Below are positions 43,897 to 52,060 of a stretch of DNA of 64,000 bases, one piece after another; the first letter of the stretch is position 1; each line of letters starts with the position of its first letter. The DNA is from Noviluteimonas sp052115395. Its GTDB lineage: Bacteria > Pseudomonadota > Gammaproteobacteria > Xanthomonadales > Xanthomonadaceae. A program made the translations under genes and the position numbers. The notes below the pieces were generated by a model. It was not told the origin of the DNA. It searched no databases and saw nothing but the letters and a program-made list of their open reading frames with translations. The stretch lies in assembly GCA_052115395.1 (NCBI GenBank), contig JBFRGO010000002.1. One strand, given 5' to 3'.

Positions 43897-45147
43897 ATGT
43901 TCCCTCGCGACGCCCGCATCGAAGGTTTCGACCCCGAACTGTCAGCCGCCATCGCCGGCGAGAACCGCCGCCAGGAAGACCACGTCGAGCTGATCGCGTC
44001 GGAAAACTACGCCAGCCCGCGCGTGATGGAAGCGCAGGGCAGCCAGCTGACCAACAAATACGCCGAGGGCTATCCCGGCAAGCGCTATTACGGCGGCTGC
44101 GAATACGTCGACGTCGCCGAGCGCCTGGCGATCGAACGGTGCAAGCAGCTGTTCGGCGCCGACTACGCGAACGTGCAGCCGCATTCGGGTTCGCAGGCCA
44201 ACCAGGCCGTGTACCTGGCCTTGCTGAATCCGGGCGACACGATCCTCGGCATGTCGCTCGCCCACGGCGGCCACCTCACGCATGGCGCGAAGGTGAACAT
44301 CAGCGGCAAGCTCTTCAACGCCGTGCAGTACGGCGTGGACGAGAAGGGCCTGATCGATTACGCCGAAGTCGAGCGCCTGGCGCTGGAACACAAGCCGAAG
44401 ATGATCGTCGCCGGCTTCAGCGCGTACTCGCAGGTCGTGGACTGGGCGAAGTTCCGCGCCATCGCCGACAAGGTCGGCGCCTACCTGTTCGTCGACATGG
44501 CGCACGTCGCCGGCCTCGTCGCCGCCGGCGTGTACCCCAACCCCGTGCCGCACGCGCACGTGGTGACCTCCACCACGCACAAGACGCTGCGCGGCCCGCG
44601 CGGCGGCATCATCGTGGCCAAGGCGAACGAAGAACTCGAAAAGAAGCTGCAATCCATCGTGTTCCCCGGCATCCAGGGCGGCCCGCTGATGCACGTGATC
44701 GCGGCGAAGGCCGTGGCCTTCAAGGAAGCGCTGGAGCCGGAATTCAAGACCTACCAGCAGCAGGTCGTGAAGAACGCGCAGGCGATGGCGAAGACCATCA
44801 TCAAGCGCGGCTACAAGATCGTCTCCGGCGGCACGGAAAACCACCTGATGCTCGTCGACATGATCGGCAAGGGCATCACCGGCAAGGACGCCGAAGCCGC
44901 GCTCGGCAAGGCGCACATCACCGTGAACAAGAACGCGGTGCCCAACGATCCGGAAAAGCCCTTCGTCACTTCGGGCCTGCGTTTGGGCACGCCGGCGGTG
45001 ACCACGCGCGGTTACAACGAAGCCGAATGCGTCGCGCTGGCCAACTGGATCTGCGACGTGCTCGATGCGCCGAACGATGCGGACGTGATCAAGCGCGTGC
45101 GCGATGAAGTGACGAAGCAGTGCAAGGCATTCCCGGTGTACGGCTGA
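43897..45147 (+). CDS. glyA: Serine hydroxymethyltransferase
   Basis: PLP enzyme converting serine and tetrahydrofolate to glycine and methylene-THF. The protein is 416 residues, the usual length. The PLP-binding signature VTSTTHKTLRGPRGG has Lys229 as Schiff-base residue. Other markers are VELIASENYASPRVMEAQGS near the N-terminus and MLVDMIGKGITGKDAE near residue 325. It lies next to nrdR as in related bacteria, but separated here by a four-helix-bundle cassette. Confidence 0.96.
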   Translation: MFPRDARIEGFDPELSAAIAGENRRQEDHVELIASENYASPRVMEAQGSQLTNKYAEGYPGKRYYGGCEYVDVAERLAIERCKQLFGADYANVQPHSGSQANQAVYLALLNPGDTILGMSLAHGGHLTHGAKVNISGKLFNAVQYGVDEKGLIDYAEVERLALEHKPKMIVAGFSAYSQVVDWAKFRAIADKVGAYLFVDMAHVAGLVAAGVYPNPVPHAHVVTSTTHKTLRGPRGGIIVAKANEELEKKLQSIVFPGIQGGPLMHVIAAKAVAFKEALEPEFKTYQQQVVKNAQAMAKTIIKRGYKIVSGGTENHLMLVDMIGKGITGKDAEAALGKAHITVNKNAVPNDPEKPFVTSGLRLGTPAVTTRGYNEAECVALANWICDVLDAPNDADVIKRVRDEVTKQCKAFPVYG

Positions 45148-45153
45148 AAAGCA

Positions 45154-45182
45154 GGGAATAGGGATCAGGGAATAGGGAATAG
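45154..45182 (+). repeat. Left heptad repeat array of the four-helix-bundle cassette
   Basis: Four tandem 7-base units starting 6 bases after the glyA stop: GGGAATA (45154), GGGATCA (45161), GGGAATA (45168), GGGAATA (45175), then G. The array is the inverse-oriented counterpart of the array at 45592-45619. Between them sits the four-helix-bundle gene. Confidence 0.85.
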
Positions 45183-45224
45183 TTGATACGAAGGAGTTCC
45201 AGGGCTTCGTCCAGGGAGGGGCGA

Positions 45225-45632
45225 ATGGATTTCAGGGATTTGCGGGTATGGGATGAAGCGATGGAGTTGGCCGAGCAGGTGTATGCGGTGACGAGCACGT
45301 TTCCCAACGAAGAGCGGTTCGGGCTGACTGCGCAACTGCGGAGGTCCGCCGTGTCCGTTCCGTCGTGCATCGCCGAGGGTAACGGGCGTGAAGGGCTGCG
45401 AGATTATTTGCGCTTCCTGTCGATGGCGCGAGGGTCACTTTCCGAGCTCCACACGCAGGTGATGCTGTCGTCGCGCTTGGGCTTCATCGCGCTGGCCGCT
45501 GCCGCACAACTGGAACACCAGATCCTGAAGAACGGCAAGCTCCTCCAATCCCTGAGAAAGTCGCTTCGCGAAAAGATGATGCGCACCAACAATTCCCCAT
45601 TCCCCATTCCCCATTCCCCAAAGACGCCCTGA
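45225..45632 (+). CDS. Four-helix-bundle protein (S23/23S-rRNA intervening-sequence protein family)
   Basis: A 135-residue protein of the four-helix-bundle family known from 23S rRNA intervening sequences; the accessory protein Avd of diversity-generating retroelements has a related fold. The start MDFRDLRVWDEAMELAEQVY, then RFGLTAQLRRSAVSVPSCIAEGNGR (about 34-58) and RDYLRFLSMARGSLSELHTQVMLS are the family core. The gene interrupts the conserved glyA-nrdR pairing. Its last 12 residues (from NSPFPIPHSP) are encoded by the right heptad repeats, so the tail looks acquired. The stop overlaps the nrdR ATG (TGATG). The function is unknown; it probably binds nucleic acid. Confidence 0.85.
   Translation: MDFRDLRVWDEAMELAEQVYAVTSTFPNEERFGLTAQLRRSAVSVPSCIAEGNGREGLRDYLRFLSMARGSLSELHTQVMLSSRLGFIALAAAAQLEHQILKNGKLLQSLRKSLREKMMRTNNSPFPIPHSPKTP
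45592..45619 (-). repeat. Right heptad repeat array of the four-helix-bundle cassette
   Basis: Four perfect tandem copies of ATTCCCC (45592, 45599, 45606, 45613). On the minus strand these are GGGGAAT units, near-identical to the GGGAATA units at the left end, in inverted orientation. The repeats lie inside the C-terminal codons of the four-helix-bundle gene and 12 bases before nrdR. Confidence 0.85.
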
Positions 45633-46150
45633 TGCATTGCCCCTTCTGCCAGCACGTCGACACCCGCGTCATCGATTCGCGCGTGTCCGAAGACGGCGCC
45701 ACCATCCGGCGGCGCCGTGAGTGCGAGGCGTGCGGGGAGCGGTTTTCGACGCTGGAAACCATCGAACTGAAGTTGCCGTTGATCATCAAGGGCGATGGCC
45801 GGCGCGAAGCGTTCGACGCGCGCAAGTTGCGCCTCGGCTTCGATCGCGCGCTGCAGAAGCGCCCGGTGTCCGAGGAACAGATCGAAGCCTCGGTGCGCGC
45901 GGTGGTGCATCAACTGCGCATGACGACCGAGCGCGAACTCGCATCGCGCCGCGTCGGCGAATTCGTGATGGCCGAACTGCGCAAGCTCGACCACGTCGGT
46001 TATGTGCGCTTCGCATCGGTCTATCGCTCCTTCGAGGACGTCGCCGATTTCCGCGAGGAGCTCGACCGCCTCGAACGCGAGTTGCCGCCGGGCGAGGGGC
46101 AGTTGCCCCTGCTGGAAGGCGAGCCGGGCGAGAAGGCGCGGCGCCGGTGA
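45632..46150 (+). CDS. nrdR: Transcriptional repressor NrdR
   Basis: Zinc-ribbon/ATP-cone repressor of ribonucleotide reductase genes. The 172-residue protein has CPFC (C3, C6) and CEAC (C31, C34) zinc ligands, followed by the ATP-cone (about 49-139; LIIKGDGRREAFDARKLRLGF and VRFASVYRSFEDVADFREE). The start overlaps the four-helix-bundle stop (TGATG), so the ribosome context upstream of nrdR is now the cassette's right repeat. It is coupled downstream to a GTG-started gene. Confidence 0.95.
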   Translation: MHCPFCQHVDTRVIDSRVSEDGATIRRRRECEACGERFSTLETIELKLPLIIKGDGRREAFDARKLRLGFDRALQKRPVSEEQIEASVRAVVHQLRMTTERELASRRVGEFVMAELRKLDHVGYVRFASVYRSFEDVADFREELDRLERELPPGEGQLPLLEGEPGEKARRR

Positions 46151-46563
46151 ACGCACTGCGCGCCCTGCTCATCGCCGTCGCGCTGGCCTGGGCGCCGGGG
46201 GCAATCGCGCAGGATGCAACGCAGCATGCCGCGCCTGCGACGCAAGCCGCGCTCGCGGGTGATTACCATCTCGACGGCGTGATGGAGACCGGTTCGGGCC
46301 TGCGGTTGAAAGCCGACGGCACGTTCGAATGGTTCTTCACCTACGGTGCGCTCGACCTGGCCGCACGCGGCAAGTGGTCGCGCGCGGGCGACGGCATCGA
46401 CCTGGTCGTTGCCGAAATGGGTTTTCCGCCGCAAATGCCCGAAACCAAATTCGACCGCATGCACCTGCGCATCGACGACGGCGAGCTCGTGCCGTCGTGG
46501 CCGTGGGACATGGATGACTTCCGCAAGAACCAGGAACGCGGCGCTTACGTGCGCGAAGAATGA
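46147..46563 (+). CDS. Secreted protein of unknown function in the rib operon
   Basis: A 138-residue protein started by GTG in a GTGA overlap with nrdR and overlapping ribD by ATGA. Signal peptide VNALRALLIAVALAWAPGAIA, cut before QDAT. The mature part (GDYHLDGVMETGSGLRLKADGTFEWFFTYGALDLAARGKWSRAGDGIDLVV) reads as alternating beta strands with small loops, like a lipocalin-type or beta-sandwich domain. Such FEW...GTFEW... strings recur in proteins of unknown function. No catalytic motif. It is fully embedded in the operon, but a link to riboflavin synthesis is not evident. Confidence 0.7.
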   Translation: MNALRALLIAVALAWAPGAIAQDATQHAAPATQAALAGDYHLDGVMETGSGLRLKADGTFEWFFTYGALDLAARGKWSRAGDGIDLVVAEMGFPPQMPETKFDRMHLRIDDGELVPSWPWDMDDFRKNQERGAYVREE

Positions 46564-47675
46564 TGTCGCAACCGCAACAGGCCTACACCGCCACCGACCA
46601 CGCCATGATGGCCCGCGCGCTGCGCCTGGCCGAGAAGGGCGCGTACACGACCAAACCCAATCCGATGGTCGGCTGCGTGATCGCGCAGGGCGATCAAGTC
46701 GTCGGCACCGGCTGGCATGAGCGCAAGGGCGGGCCGCACGCGGAAGTCTTCGCGTTGCAGGCCGCCGGCGAACGCGCGCGGGGCGCGACGGCCTACGTCA
46801 CGCTCGAACCGTGTTCGCACGTCGGCAGCACCGGGCCTTGCGCCGATGCGCTGATCGCCGCCGGCGTGACGCGCGTGGTGGGTGCGATGCGCGATCCTTT
46901 CCCGGAAGTCGACGGCAGTGGTTTCGAAAAATTGCGCGCCGCCGGCATCCAGGTCGACATCGGCCTGATGGAAGCGCAGGCGCGCCAGCTCAACAAGGGA
47001 TTTCTCTCGCGCATCGAACGCGGGCGCCCGTGGGTGCGCGTGAAGCTCGCGACGAGCCTGGATGGCCGCAGTGCGCTGGCCTCCGGCGATTCGAAGTGGA
47101 TTTCCGGCGAAGCCGCGCGGCGCGACGTGCAGAAGTGGCGCGCACGCGCCGGCGCGATCCTCACCGGCGCGGGCACCGTGCTGATCGACGATCCGCATCT
47201 CACCGTGCGCCTGGGCGACGACACCCCGTTCGTGCCGCCGCTGCGCGTGGTGCTCGATCCGGGCCTGGCGACCGTGCAACGCGGCCATGTGCGCGAGGGT
47301 GGTGCGCCGACCTTGTACATCCACGCCCCCGATGCGCGCATGCCGCGCGGCGTGGAAGCCGATCACGTCGCGGTGCCGGTCGAAGCCGGGCGCATGGACA
47401 TCGCCGCCGTGCTCAAGCTGCTCGCCGAGCGCGGGATCAACGAAGTGCAGGTCGAAGCGGGCGCCACGCTCGCCGGCGCCTTCCTCACCTCGGGCCTGGT
47501 GGACGAATTGTTGTTGTATGTCGCGCCGGTGATGCTGGGCGAACGCGCGCGGCCGCTGTTCGACAACCTGCACATCGACGAGATGACCGAACGCCTGAAC
47601 ATGCATGTCGCCGAAACGCGCCGCATCGGCGAGGACATCCGTGTCTTCGTGCATCCGGGCCGCGCGCCGCAATGA
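46560..47675 (+). CDS. ribD: Bifunctional diaminohydroxyphosphoribosylaminopyrimidine deaminase / 5-amino-6-(5-phosphoribosylamino)uracil reductase
   Basis: Deaminates and then reduces the GTP-derived pyrimidine in riboflavin synthesis. The 371-residue protein has the N-terminal deaminase with zinc ligands HAE (GGPHAEVFAL, near 60) and PCSHVGSTGPC (near 84-94), and a C-terminal reductase (about 150-365; RVKLATSLDGRSALASGDSKWISG). A reductase NADPH-binding pattern GAGTVLIDDPHLTVR is present. The start overlaps the stop of the upstream gene. Confidence 0.95.
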   Translation: MMSQPQQAYTATDHAMMARALRLAEKGAYTTKPNPMVGCVIAQGDQVVGTGWHERKGGPHAEVFALQAAGERARGATAYVTLEPCSHVGSTGPCADALIAAGVTRVVGAMRDPFPEVDGSGFEKLRAAGIQVDIGLMEAQARQLNKGFLSRIERGRPWVRVKLATSLDGRSALASGDSKWISGEAARRDVQKWRARAGAILTGAGTVLIDDPHLTVRLGDDTPFVPPLRVVLDPGLATVQRGHVREGGAPTLYIHAPDARMPRGVEADHVAVPVEAGRMDIAAVLKLLAERGINEVQVEAGATLAGAFLTSGLVDELLLYVAPVMLGERARPLFDNLHIDEMTERLNMHVAETRRIGEDIRVFVHPGRAPQ

Positions 47676-48427
47676 ACGACAGTTTCAAGGATCACTTTTC
47701 CGCCGTCGCCGCGCAGTACGCGCAGGCGCGGCCGGACTATCCGCCGCAGTTGTACGGCTGGATCGAATCGATCGTGATGGTCCATGGCCTGGCGTGGGAG
47801 CCGGGGTGCGGCAGCGGCCAGGCGACGCGCGATCTGGCGCCGATGTTCGACCGCGTGCATGCCACTGATCCGAGCGCCGCGCAGATCGCGCAGGCGCATG
47901 GGCCTTCGAATGTCACCTTTCGCGTCGAGCCCGGCGAAGCGACGACGCTCGGCGACGGAACGGCCGACGCGGTGTGCGTCGCGCAGGCGTTGCACTGGTT
48001 CGACCAGTCGACGTTCTTCGCCGAATGCGCGCGCGTACTCAAGCCCGGCGGCGTGCTGCTGGCGTGGGGCTACCAGGACATGATCGCGCCGGTCGAACTG
48101 GATGCGGCCTTGCAGCCTTTCCGCGACGCCATCGAACCGTATTGGCCGCCGGAACGTCGCCTGATCGACGAGGCCTACCGCGATTTCGCGTTTCCGTTCG
48201 ACTGGATCGAACCGCCCGTGTTCGAACTGCGTGCACAGTGGAACCTCGCGCGCATGCTGGGGTACTTCGCCAGTTATTCGGCGACCAAGCGTTACATCGA
48301 TGCCAATGGGTCGGACCCGGTCGCGGCGCACGCCGACGCGATCGCGCAAGCCTGGGGCGACCCGGACATGATCCGCGTGCTGCGCTGGCCGATGTTCGTG
48401 CACGCGCGTCGGAAGTTGGAGGACTGA
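47672..48427 (+). CDS. Class I SAM-dependent methyltransferase in the rib operon
   Basis: A 251-residue Rossmann-fold methyltransferase (methyltransferase 11/25-like). Motif I is AWEPGCGSGQATRDLAP (about 41-57), with HATDPSAAQIAQAH (motif II), DAVCVAQALHWFDQSTFF (motif IV-like; the LHWF pattern is common in this subgroup) and LKPGGVLLAWGYQD. It overlaps ribD (ATGA) and ribE (TGATG). The gene is not part of the usual ribD-ribE-ribBA-ribH set. The substrate is unknown. Confidence 0.85.
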   Translation: MNDSFKDHFSAVAAQYAQARPDYPPQLYGWIESIVMVHGLAWEPGCGSGQATRDLAPMFDRVHATDPSAAQIAQAHGPSNVTFRVEPGEATTLGDGTADAVCVAQALHWFDQSTFFAECARVLKPGGVLLAWGYQDMIAPVELDAALQPFRDAIEPYWPPERRLIDEAYRDFAFPFDWIEPPVFELRAQWNLARMLGYFASYSATKRYIDANGSDPVAAHADAIAQAWGDPDMIRVLRWPMFVHARRKLED

Positions 48428-49041
48428 TGTTCACCGGATTGATCGCCGGCGTGGGCCGGCTGGCTTCGCGCGAGATGCGCGGTGGTGACGCGCGCTTGCG
48501 CATCGACGTCGGCACCCTGCCGTGGGGCAAGGACGCCGATGTGCGCATGGGCGAAAGCATTTCCGTCAACGGGGCTTGCCTGACGGTGGTCGCATTCGAC
48601 GACACGGGCTTCGAAGCCGATGCCTCGAACGAAACGCTCGCATTGACCACGCTCGGTGATCTGCCGATCGGCCGCGCGCTGAACCTCGAACGCGCGATGT
48701 TGCCGACCGACCGCCTTGGCGGCCATCTGGTCAGCGGACACGTCGATGGCGTGGGCACGGTCGCGCACACCTGGGACGACGGGCGCGCGCAACGCTGGGT
48801 GTTCGCGGCGCCTGCGTCGCTGCGCCGGTACATCGCGGCGAAGGGCTCGATCTGCGTCGACGGCGTGAGCCTCACGGTCAATGCCGTCGACGATGCCGGT
48901 TTCGAAGTCGCATTGGTGCCGCACACGATCGCGCACACGGCCTTCGGCGAGACGAAGGCGGGCGATGCAGTGAACCTGGAAGTGGACATGCTCGCGCGTT
49001 ACGTCGAGCGCTTGATGAAAGAACGAGACAACCACGCATGA
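48427..49041 (+). CDS. ribE: Riboflavin synthase, alpha subunit
   Basis: Converts two 6,7-dimethyl-8-ribityllumazine to riboflavin. The 204-residue protein has two similar lumazine-binding repeats: MFTGLIAGVGRL...ISVNGACLTVV (about 1-55) and DRLGGHLVSGHVDGVGTV...SICVDGVSLTVNAVDD (about 95-155). This tandem repeat pattern is diagnostic. It is coupled to the methyltransferase stop and to ribB start (ATGA). Confidence 0.95.
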   Translation: MFTGLIAGVGRLASREMRGGDARLRIDVGTLPWGKDADVRMGESISVNGACLTVVAFDDTGFEADASNETLALTTLGDLPIGRALNLERAMLPTDRLGGHLVSGHVDGVGTVAHTWDDGRAQRWVFAAPASLRRYIAAKGSICVDGVSLTVNAVDDAGFEVALVPHTIAHTAFGETKAGDAVNLEVDMLARYVERLMKERDNHA

Positions 49042-50144
49042 GCTTCGCCACCATCCCCGAACTGCTGGACGAACTGCGCGCCGGCCGCATGGTCGTCATC
49101 GTCGACGACGAAGACCGCGAGAACGAAGGCGACCTGATCATGGCCGCCGAAGTCGTGCGGCCCGGCGACATCAACTTCATGGTCACGCACGCGCGCGGCC
49201 TGGTGTGCCTGTCGCTGACGCGCGAGCGGTGCCGCCAACTCGGCCTGCCGCCGATGGTGCGCGACAACACCTCACCGCACGGGACCAACTTCACCGTGTC
49301 GATCGAAGCGGCCGAAGGCGTGACGACGGGCATTTCCGCGTACGACCGCGCGCACACGATCCGCACGGCGGTGAAACCCGACGCCAAGCAGGACGATCTC
49401 TCGCAGCCCGGCCACATCTTCCCGCTGCAGGCGCAACCCGGCGGCGTGCTCAGCCGCGCCGGGCACACCGAGGCGGCGAGCGACCTGGCGCAGCTCGCCG
49501 GTTTCGAACCGGCGGGCGTGCTGGTGGAAATCCTCAATCCCGACGGCAGCATGGCGCGTCGCCCGGAGCTGGAAGTCTTCGCGCGCGAGCATGGTTTGAA
49601 GATCGGTTCGATCGAAGACCTCATCCGTTATCGCCTCACCACCGAACACACCATCGAGCGCGTCGACCGGCGCGAGATCGACACCGAGCATGGTCCCTTC
49701 ACGCTCCACACGTATCGCGATCGCGTGAGTCGCGCGCTGCACTTCGCGCTGTTGCGCGGCGATGCGGACGCGAGCGTGCCCACGCTGGTGCGCGTGCATG
49801 CGCTCAATCCGCTGGCCGACGCCGTGCATTGGCGCCGCCCGGATTTCGGGCCGGCCGTGGGCGACGTCCTGCAGGCGATAGCCGCCGAAGGCCGCGGTGC
49901 GCTCGTCCTGCTGGGCGAGGCCCCGGACGCCGAGGCGGTGCTGGCCCGCATCCGCGAGCAGCCGCCTGCGCCGCAGGACCGCGCGGGCGCGCTCGCCGAG
50001 TGGCGCCGCACCGGCGCCGGTTCGCAGATCCTGGCCGACCTCGGCCTGGGCAAGCTCCGCGTCCTGGGCACGCCGCGCAAGCAGGTGGGCCTGGCGGGCT
50101 TCGGCCTGGAGGTCGTGGCGCATGTCGAATGGCCCGCGCGCTAA
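49038..50144 (+). CDS. ribB: 3,4-dihydroxy-2-butanone 4-phosphate synthase with degenerate GTP-cyclohydrolase II-like domain
   Basis: The N-terminal half (about 1-205) is a complete DHBP synthase (VVIVDDEDRENEGDLIMAAE, the acidic metal-binding loop; HARGLVCLSL; GHIFPLQAQPGGVLSRAGHTEAASDL). The C-terminal half (about 205-368) aligns in place of RibA/GCH2 but lacks the zinc-binding CxxG...CxC and the RIHSECLTGD-type active site; I find no Cys after residue 100. The GTP-cyclohydrolase part is thus probably inactive, and ribA should be elsewhere. Total length 368. It sits between ribE and ribH. Confidence 0.9.
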   Translation: MSFATIPELLDELRAGRMVVIVDDEDRENEGDLIMAAEVVRPGDINFMVTHARGLVCLSLTRERCRQLGLPPMVRDNTSPHGTNFTVSIEAAEGVTTGISAYDRAHTIRTAVKPDAKQDDLSQPGHIFPLQAQPGGVLSRAGHTEAASDLAQLAGFEPAGVLVEILNPDGSMARRPELEVFAREHGLKIGSIEDLIRYRLTTEHTIERVDRREIDTEHGPFTLHTYRDRVSRALHFALLRGDADASVPTLVRVHALNPLADAVHWRRPDFGPAVGDVLQAIAAEGRGALVLLGEAPDAEAVLARIREQPPAPQDRAGALAEWRRTGAGSQILADLGLGKLRVLGTPRKQVGLAGFGLEVVAHVEWPAR

Positions 50145-50147
50145 ACT
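50142..50147 (+). promoter_or_regulatory. Candidate internal -10 for ribH-nusB-thiL
   Basis: TAAACT overlaps the ribB stop codon, within CGCTAAACT as at glyA. It precedes the only gap (40 bases) in this otherwise overlapping operon. It may provide extra expression of ribH, nusB and thiL. Confidence 0.3.
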
Positions 50148-50184
50148 GCGCGCCCCCCGCGGCCCCGCCACCGACGCCCCCCTC

Positions 50185-50652
50185 ATGAAGTTCATCGAAG
50201 GCGACCTGCGCGCCGCACCCGGCGCCCGCTTCGCCATCCTCGCCGCCCGCTGGAACCCGCGCATCACCGATGCGCTGGTCGAAGGCGCGCGCAAGGCCTT
50301 CCTGGACAACGGCGTGCCGGCCGAGTCGCTCGATTTCGTGCGCGTGCCCGGCGCGTGGGAACTGCCGGTCGCCGCCGCGAAACTGGGCGCCGCCGGCAAG
50401 CACGTGGCGATCGTCGCGCTGGGTTGCGTCGTGCGCGGCGACACGCGGCATTACGAACACGTCGCCGATGGTTGCGCCGAGGGTCTGATGCGCGTGTCGC
50501 TCGACTATCGCGTGCCCGTTCTCAACGGCGTGCTCGCAGTGGAAATGTTCCAGGACGCCGAAGCGCGCGCCGGCGGCAGCCACGGCAACAAGGGCGAAGA
50601 AGCGGCGCTGGCCGCCATCGAAATGCACAACCTGCTGGAGAAGCTGCCTTGA
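50185..50652 (+). CDS. ribH: 6,7-dimethyl-8-ribityllumazine synthase
   Basis: Penultimate step of riboflavin synthesis. The 155-residue protein has FAILAARWNPRITDALVEGA (about 14-33), VRVPGAWELPVAAAKL (about 52-67), IVALGCVVRGDTRHYEHVA (about 77-95) and VPVLNGVLAVEMFQDAEARAG, all family blocks. It overlaps nusB through a TTGA junction. Confidence 0.95.
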   Translation: MKFIEGDLRAAPGARFAILAARWNPRITDALVEGARKAFLDNGVPAESLDFVRVPGAWELPVAAAKLGAAGKHVAIVALGCVVRGDTRHYEHVADGCAEGLMRVSLDYRVPVLNGVLAVEMFQDAEARAGGSHGNKGEEAALAAIEMHNLLEKLP

Positions 50653-51104
50653 ACCGACGCCGCGACGGCATCGACCCGGTCCACCGTTCGCGCGCGCGGC
50701 GCCGCGCGCTGCAGGCGCTGTATGCCTGGCAGATGTCGGGCGGCACGGCCCAGCAGATCATCGCGCAGTTCGCGCACGAGCAGGCGCACGAGATCGCCGA
50801 CCTGGTGTATTTCGAAGACCTCGTCACCGGCGTGATGAAGAACGTGCGCGAACTCGATGCGGCCCTGCAGCCGTTCCTGGATCGCACCGTCGAGGAAGTC
50901 GACCCGATCGAACGCGCCGCGCTGCGCATCGCCGCGTACGAACTTCGCCATCGCGTCGACGTGCCGTATCGCGTGGTGCTCAACGAAGCGATCGACACCA
51001 CCAAGCGCTTCGGCTCCGAGCACGGCCACACCTTCGTCAATGGTGTGCTCGACCATGCAGCCGCCGCGTGGCGCACGGCGGAGTTCGACGCCTCGCGCAA
51101 GTGA
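50649..51104 (+). CDS. nusB: Transcription antitermination factor NusB
   Basis: RNA-binding antitermination factor that acts with NusE (S10) at boxA sites of rRNA operons. The 151-residue all-helical protein shows SRARRRALQALYAWQMSG near the start and the C-terminal YRVVLNEAIDTTKRFGSEHGHTFVNGVLDHAA block. The only suitable start is TTG at 50649, overlapping the ribH stop; no ATG/GTG is near. The ribH-nusB-thiL order is common in gammaproteobacteria. Confidence 0.93.
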   Translation: MNRRRDGIDPVHRSRARRRALQALYAWQMSGGTAQQIIAQFAHEQAHEIADLVYFEDLVTGVMKNVRELDAALQPFLDRTVEEVDPIERAALRIAAYELRHRVDVPYRVVLNEAIDTTKRFGSEHGHTFVNGVLDHAAAAWRTAEFDASRK

Positions 51105-52060
51105 GCAACGAGTTCGACCTGATCGAACGCATCCGCCGCCGCGCGACGACGACGCGCGAGGACGTGCTGCTGGGCATCGGCGACGATGCCGCGCTGCTCG
51201 AAGTGCCCGCGGGCCACGCATTGGTGGTGGCCACCGACACGCTCAATGCGGGCGTTCACTTTCCCGTCGAAACACCGCCCGCCGACATCGGCTGGAAGGC
51301 GTTGGCGGTGAACCTGTCCGATCTCGCCGCGATGGGCGCCACGCCCGCGTGGTGCACCTTGTCCCTGTCCTTGCCGGATGCCGACGCGGCCTGGCTCGAT
51401 GCCTTCCTCGAAGGCTTCATGCGTCTTGCGGTCCTCCATGACGTGGCGCTGGTCGGTGGCGATACGACGCGCGGGCCCTTGTCGATTTCCGCGACCGTGC
51501 ACGGCTTCGTCGACCCCGCGCGCGCATTGCGTCGCGCCGCGGCGCGCGAAGGCGACCTGGTGTGGGTGAGCGGCACGCTCGGCGATGCCGCCGCCGCGCT
51601 GGAACAGTGGCGCGCAGGTGCATTGATCGATCCGGGCTTGCGCGAGCGCCTGGATCGACCGACGCCGCGCGTAGCGTTGGGGCGTGCGTTGGGCGGAATC
51701 GCGCGCGCGTGCATCGACGTGTCCGATGGGTTGCTCGCGGATCTGGCGCACGTGTGCGCGGCGAGCGGCGTGAGTGCGCAGGTGGATGTCGATGCCTTGC
51801 CGGCGTCCGACGTGTTGTGCGCGGAATTCGGCGGCGACGCGCGGCGCCATCTGCAATCGGCGGGCGGCGACGATTACGAGTTGTGTTTCACCGCGCCGGC
51901 GGCAGTGCGCGAGGCGGTGGAGACGGCTGCACGCAACGCGGACGTCTGCATCACGGCGATCGGGCGCATCGTGCCGCGAACGGCGGGCCCGGTGGTCGTG
52001 CGCGATGCGCAGGGCGCGGAATGGATGCCGGGCACCACGGGCTGGCGCCACTTCGCCTGA
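51101..52060 (+). CDS. thiL: Thiamine-monophosphate kinase
   Basis: Phosphorylates thiamine monophosphate to thiamine pyrophosphate. The 319-residue AIRS-fold protein has the N-terminal GIGDDAALLEVPAGHALVVATDTLNAGVHF (metal-binding Asp residues) and LAVNLSDLAAMGATPAWCTLSLSLP blocks, VGGDTTRGPLSIS near the middle and GGDDYELCFTAP near 260. Starts at GTG overlapping nusB. The stop directly abuts the stop of the convergent SGNH gene. Confidence 0.95.
   Translation: MSNEFDLIERIRRRATTTREDVLLGIGDDAALLEVPAGHALVVATDTLNAGVHFPVETPPADIGWKALAVNLSDLAAMGATPAWCTLSLSLPDADAAWLDAFLEGFMRLAVLHDVALVGGDTTRGPLSISATVHGFVDPARALRRAAAREGDLVWVSGTLGDAAAALEQWRAGALIDPGLRERLDRPTPRVALGRALGGIARACIDVSDGLLADLAHVCAASGVSAQVDVDALPASDVLCAEFGGDARRHLQSAGGDDYELCFTAPAAVREAVETAARNADVCITAIGRIVPRTAGPVVVRDAQGAEWMPGTTGWRHFA

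Noticed and set aside
45154..45619. Possible CRISPR-like array at the heptad repeats
   Set aside because: Units are 7 bases with no spacers, only four per side, and no cas gene is present.
46100..48430. FMN riboswitch for the rib operon
   Set aside because: Genes overlap without leader space, and no conserved RFN-element segments are visible upstream of ribD, ribE or ribB.
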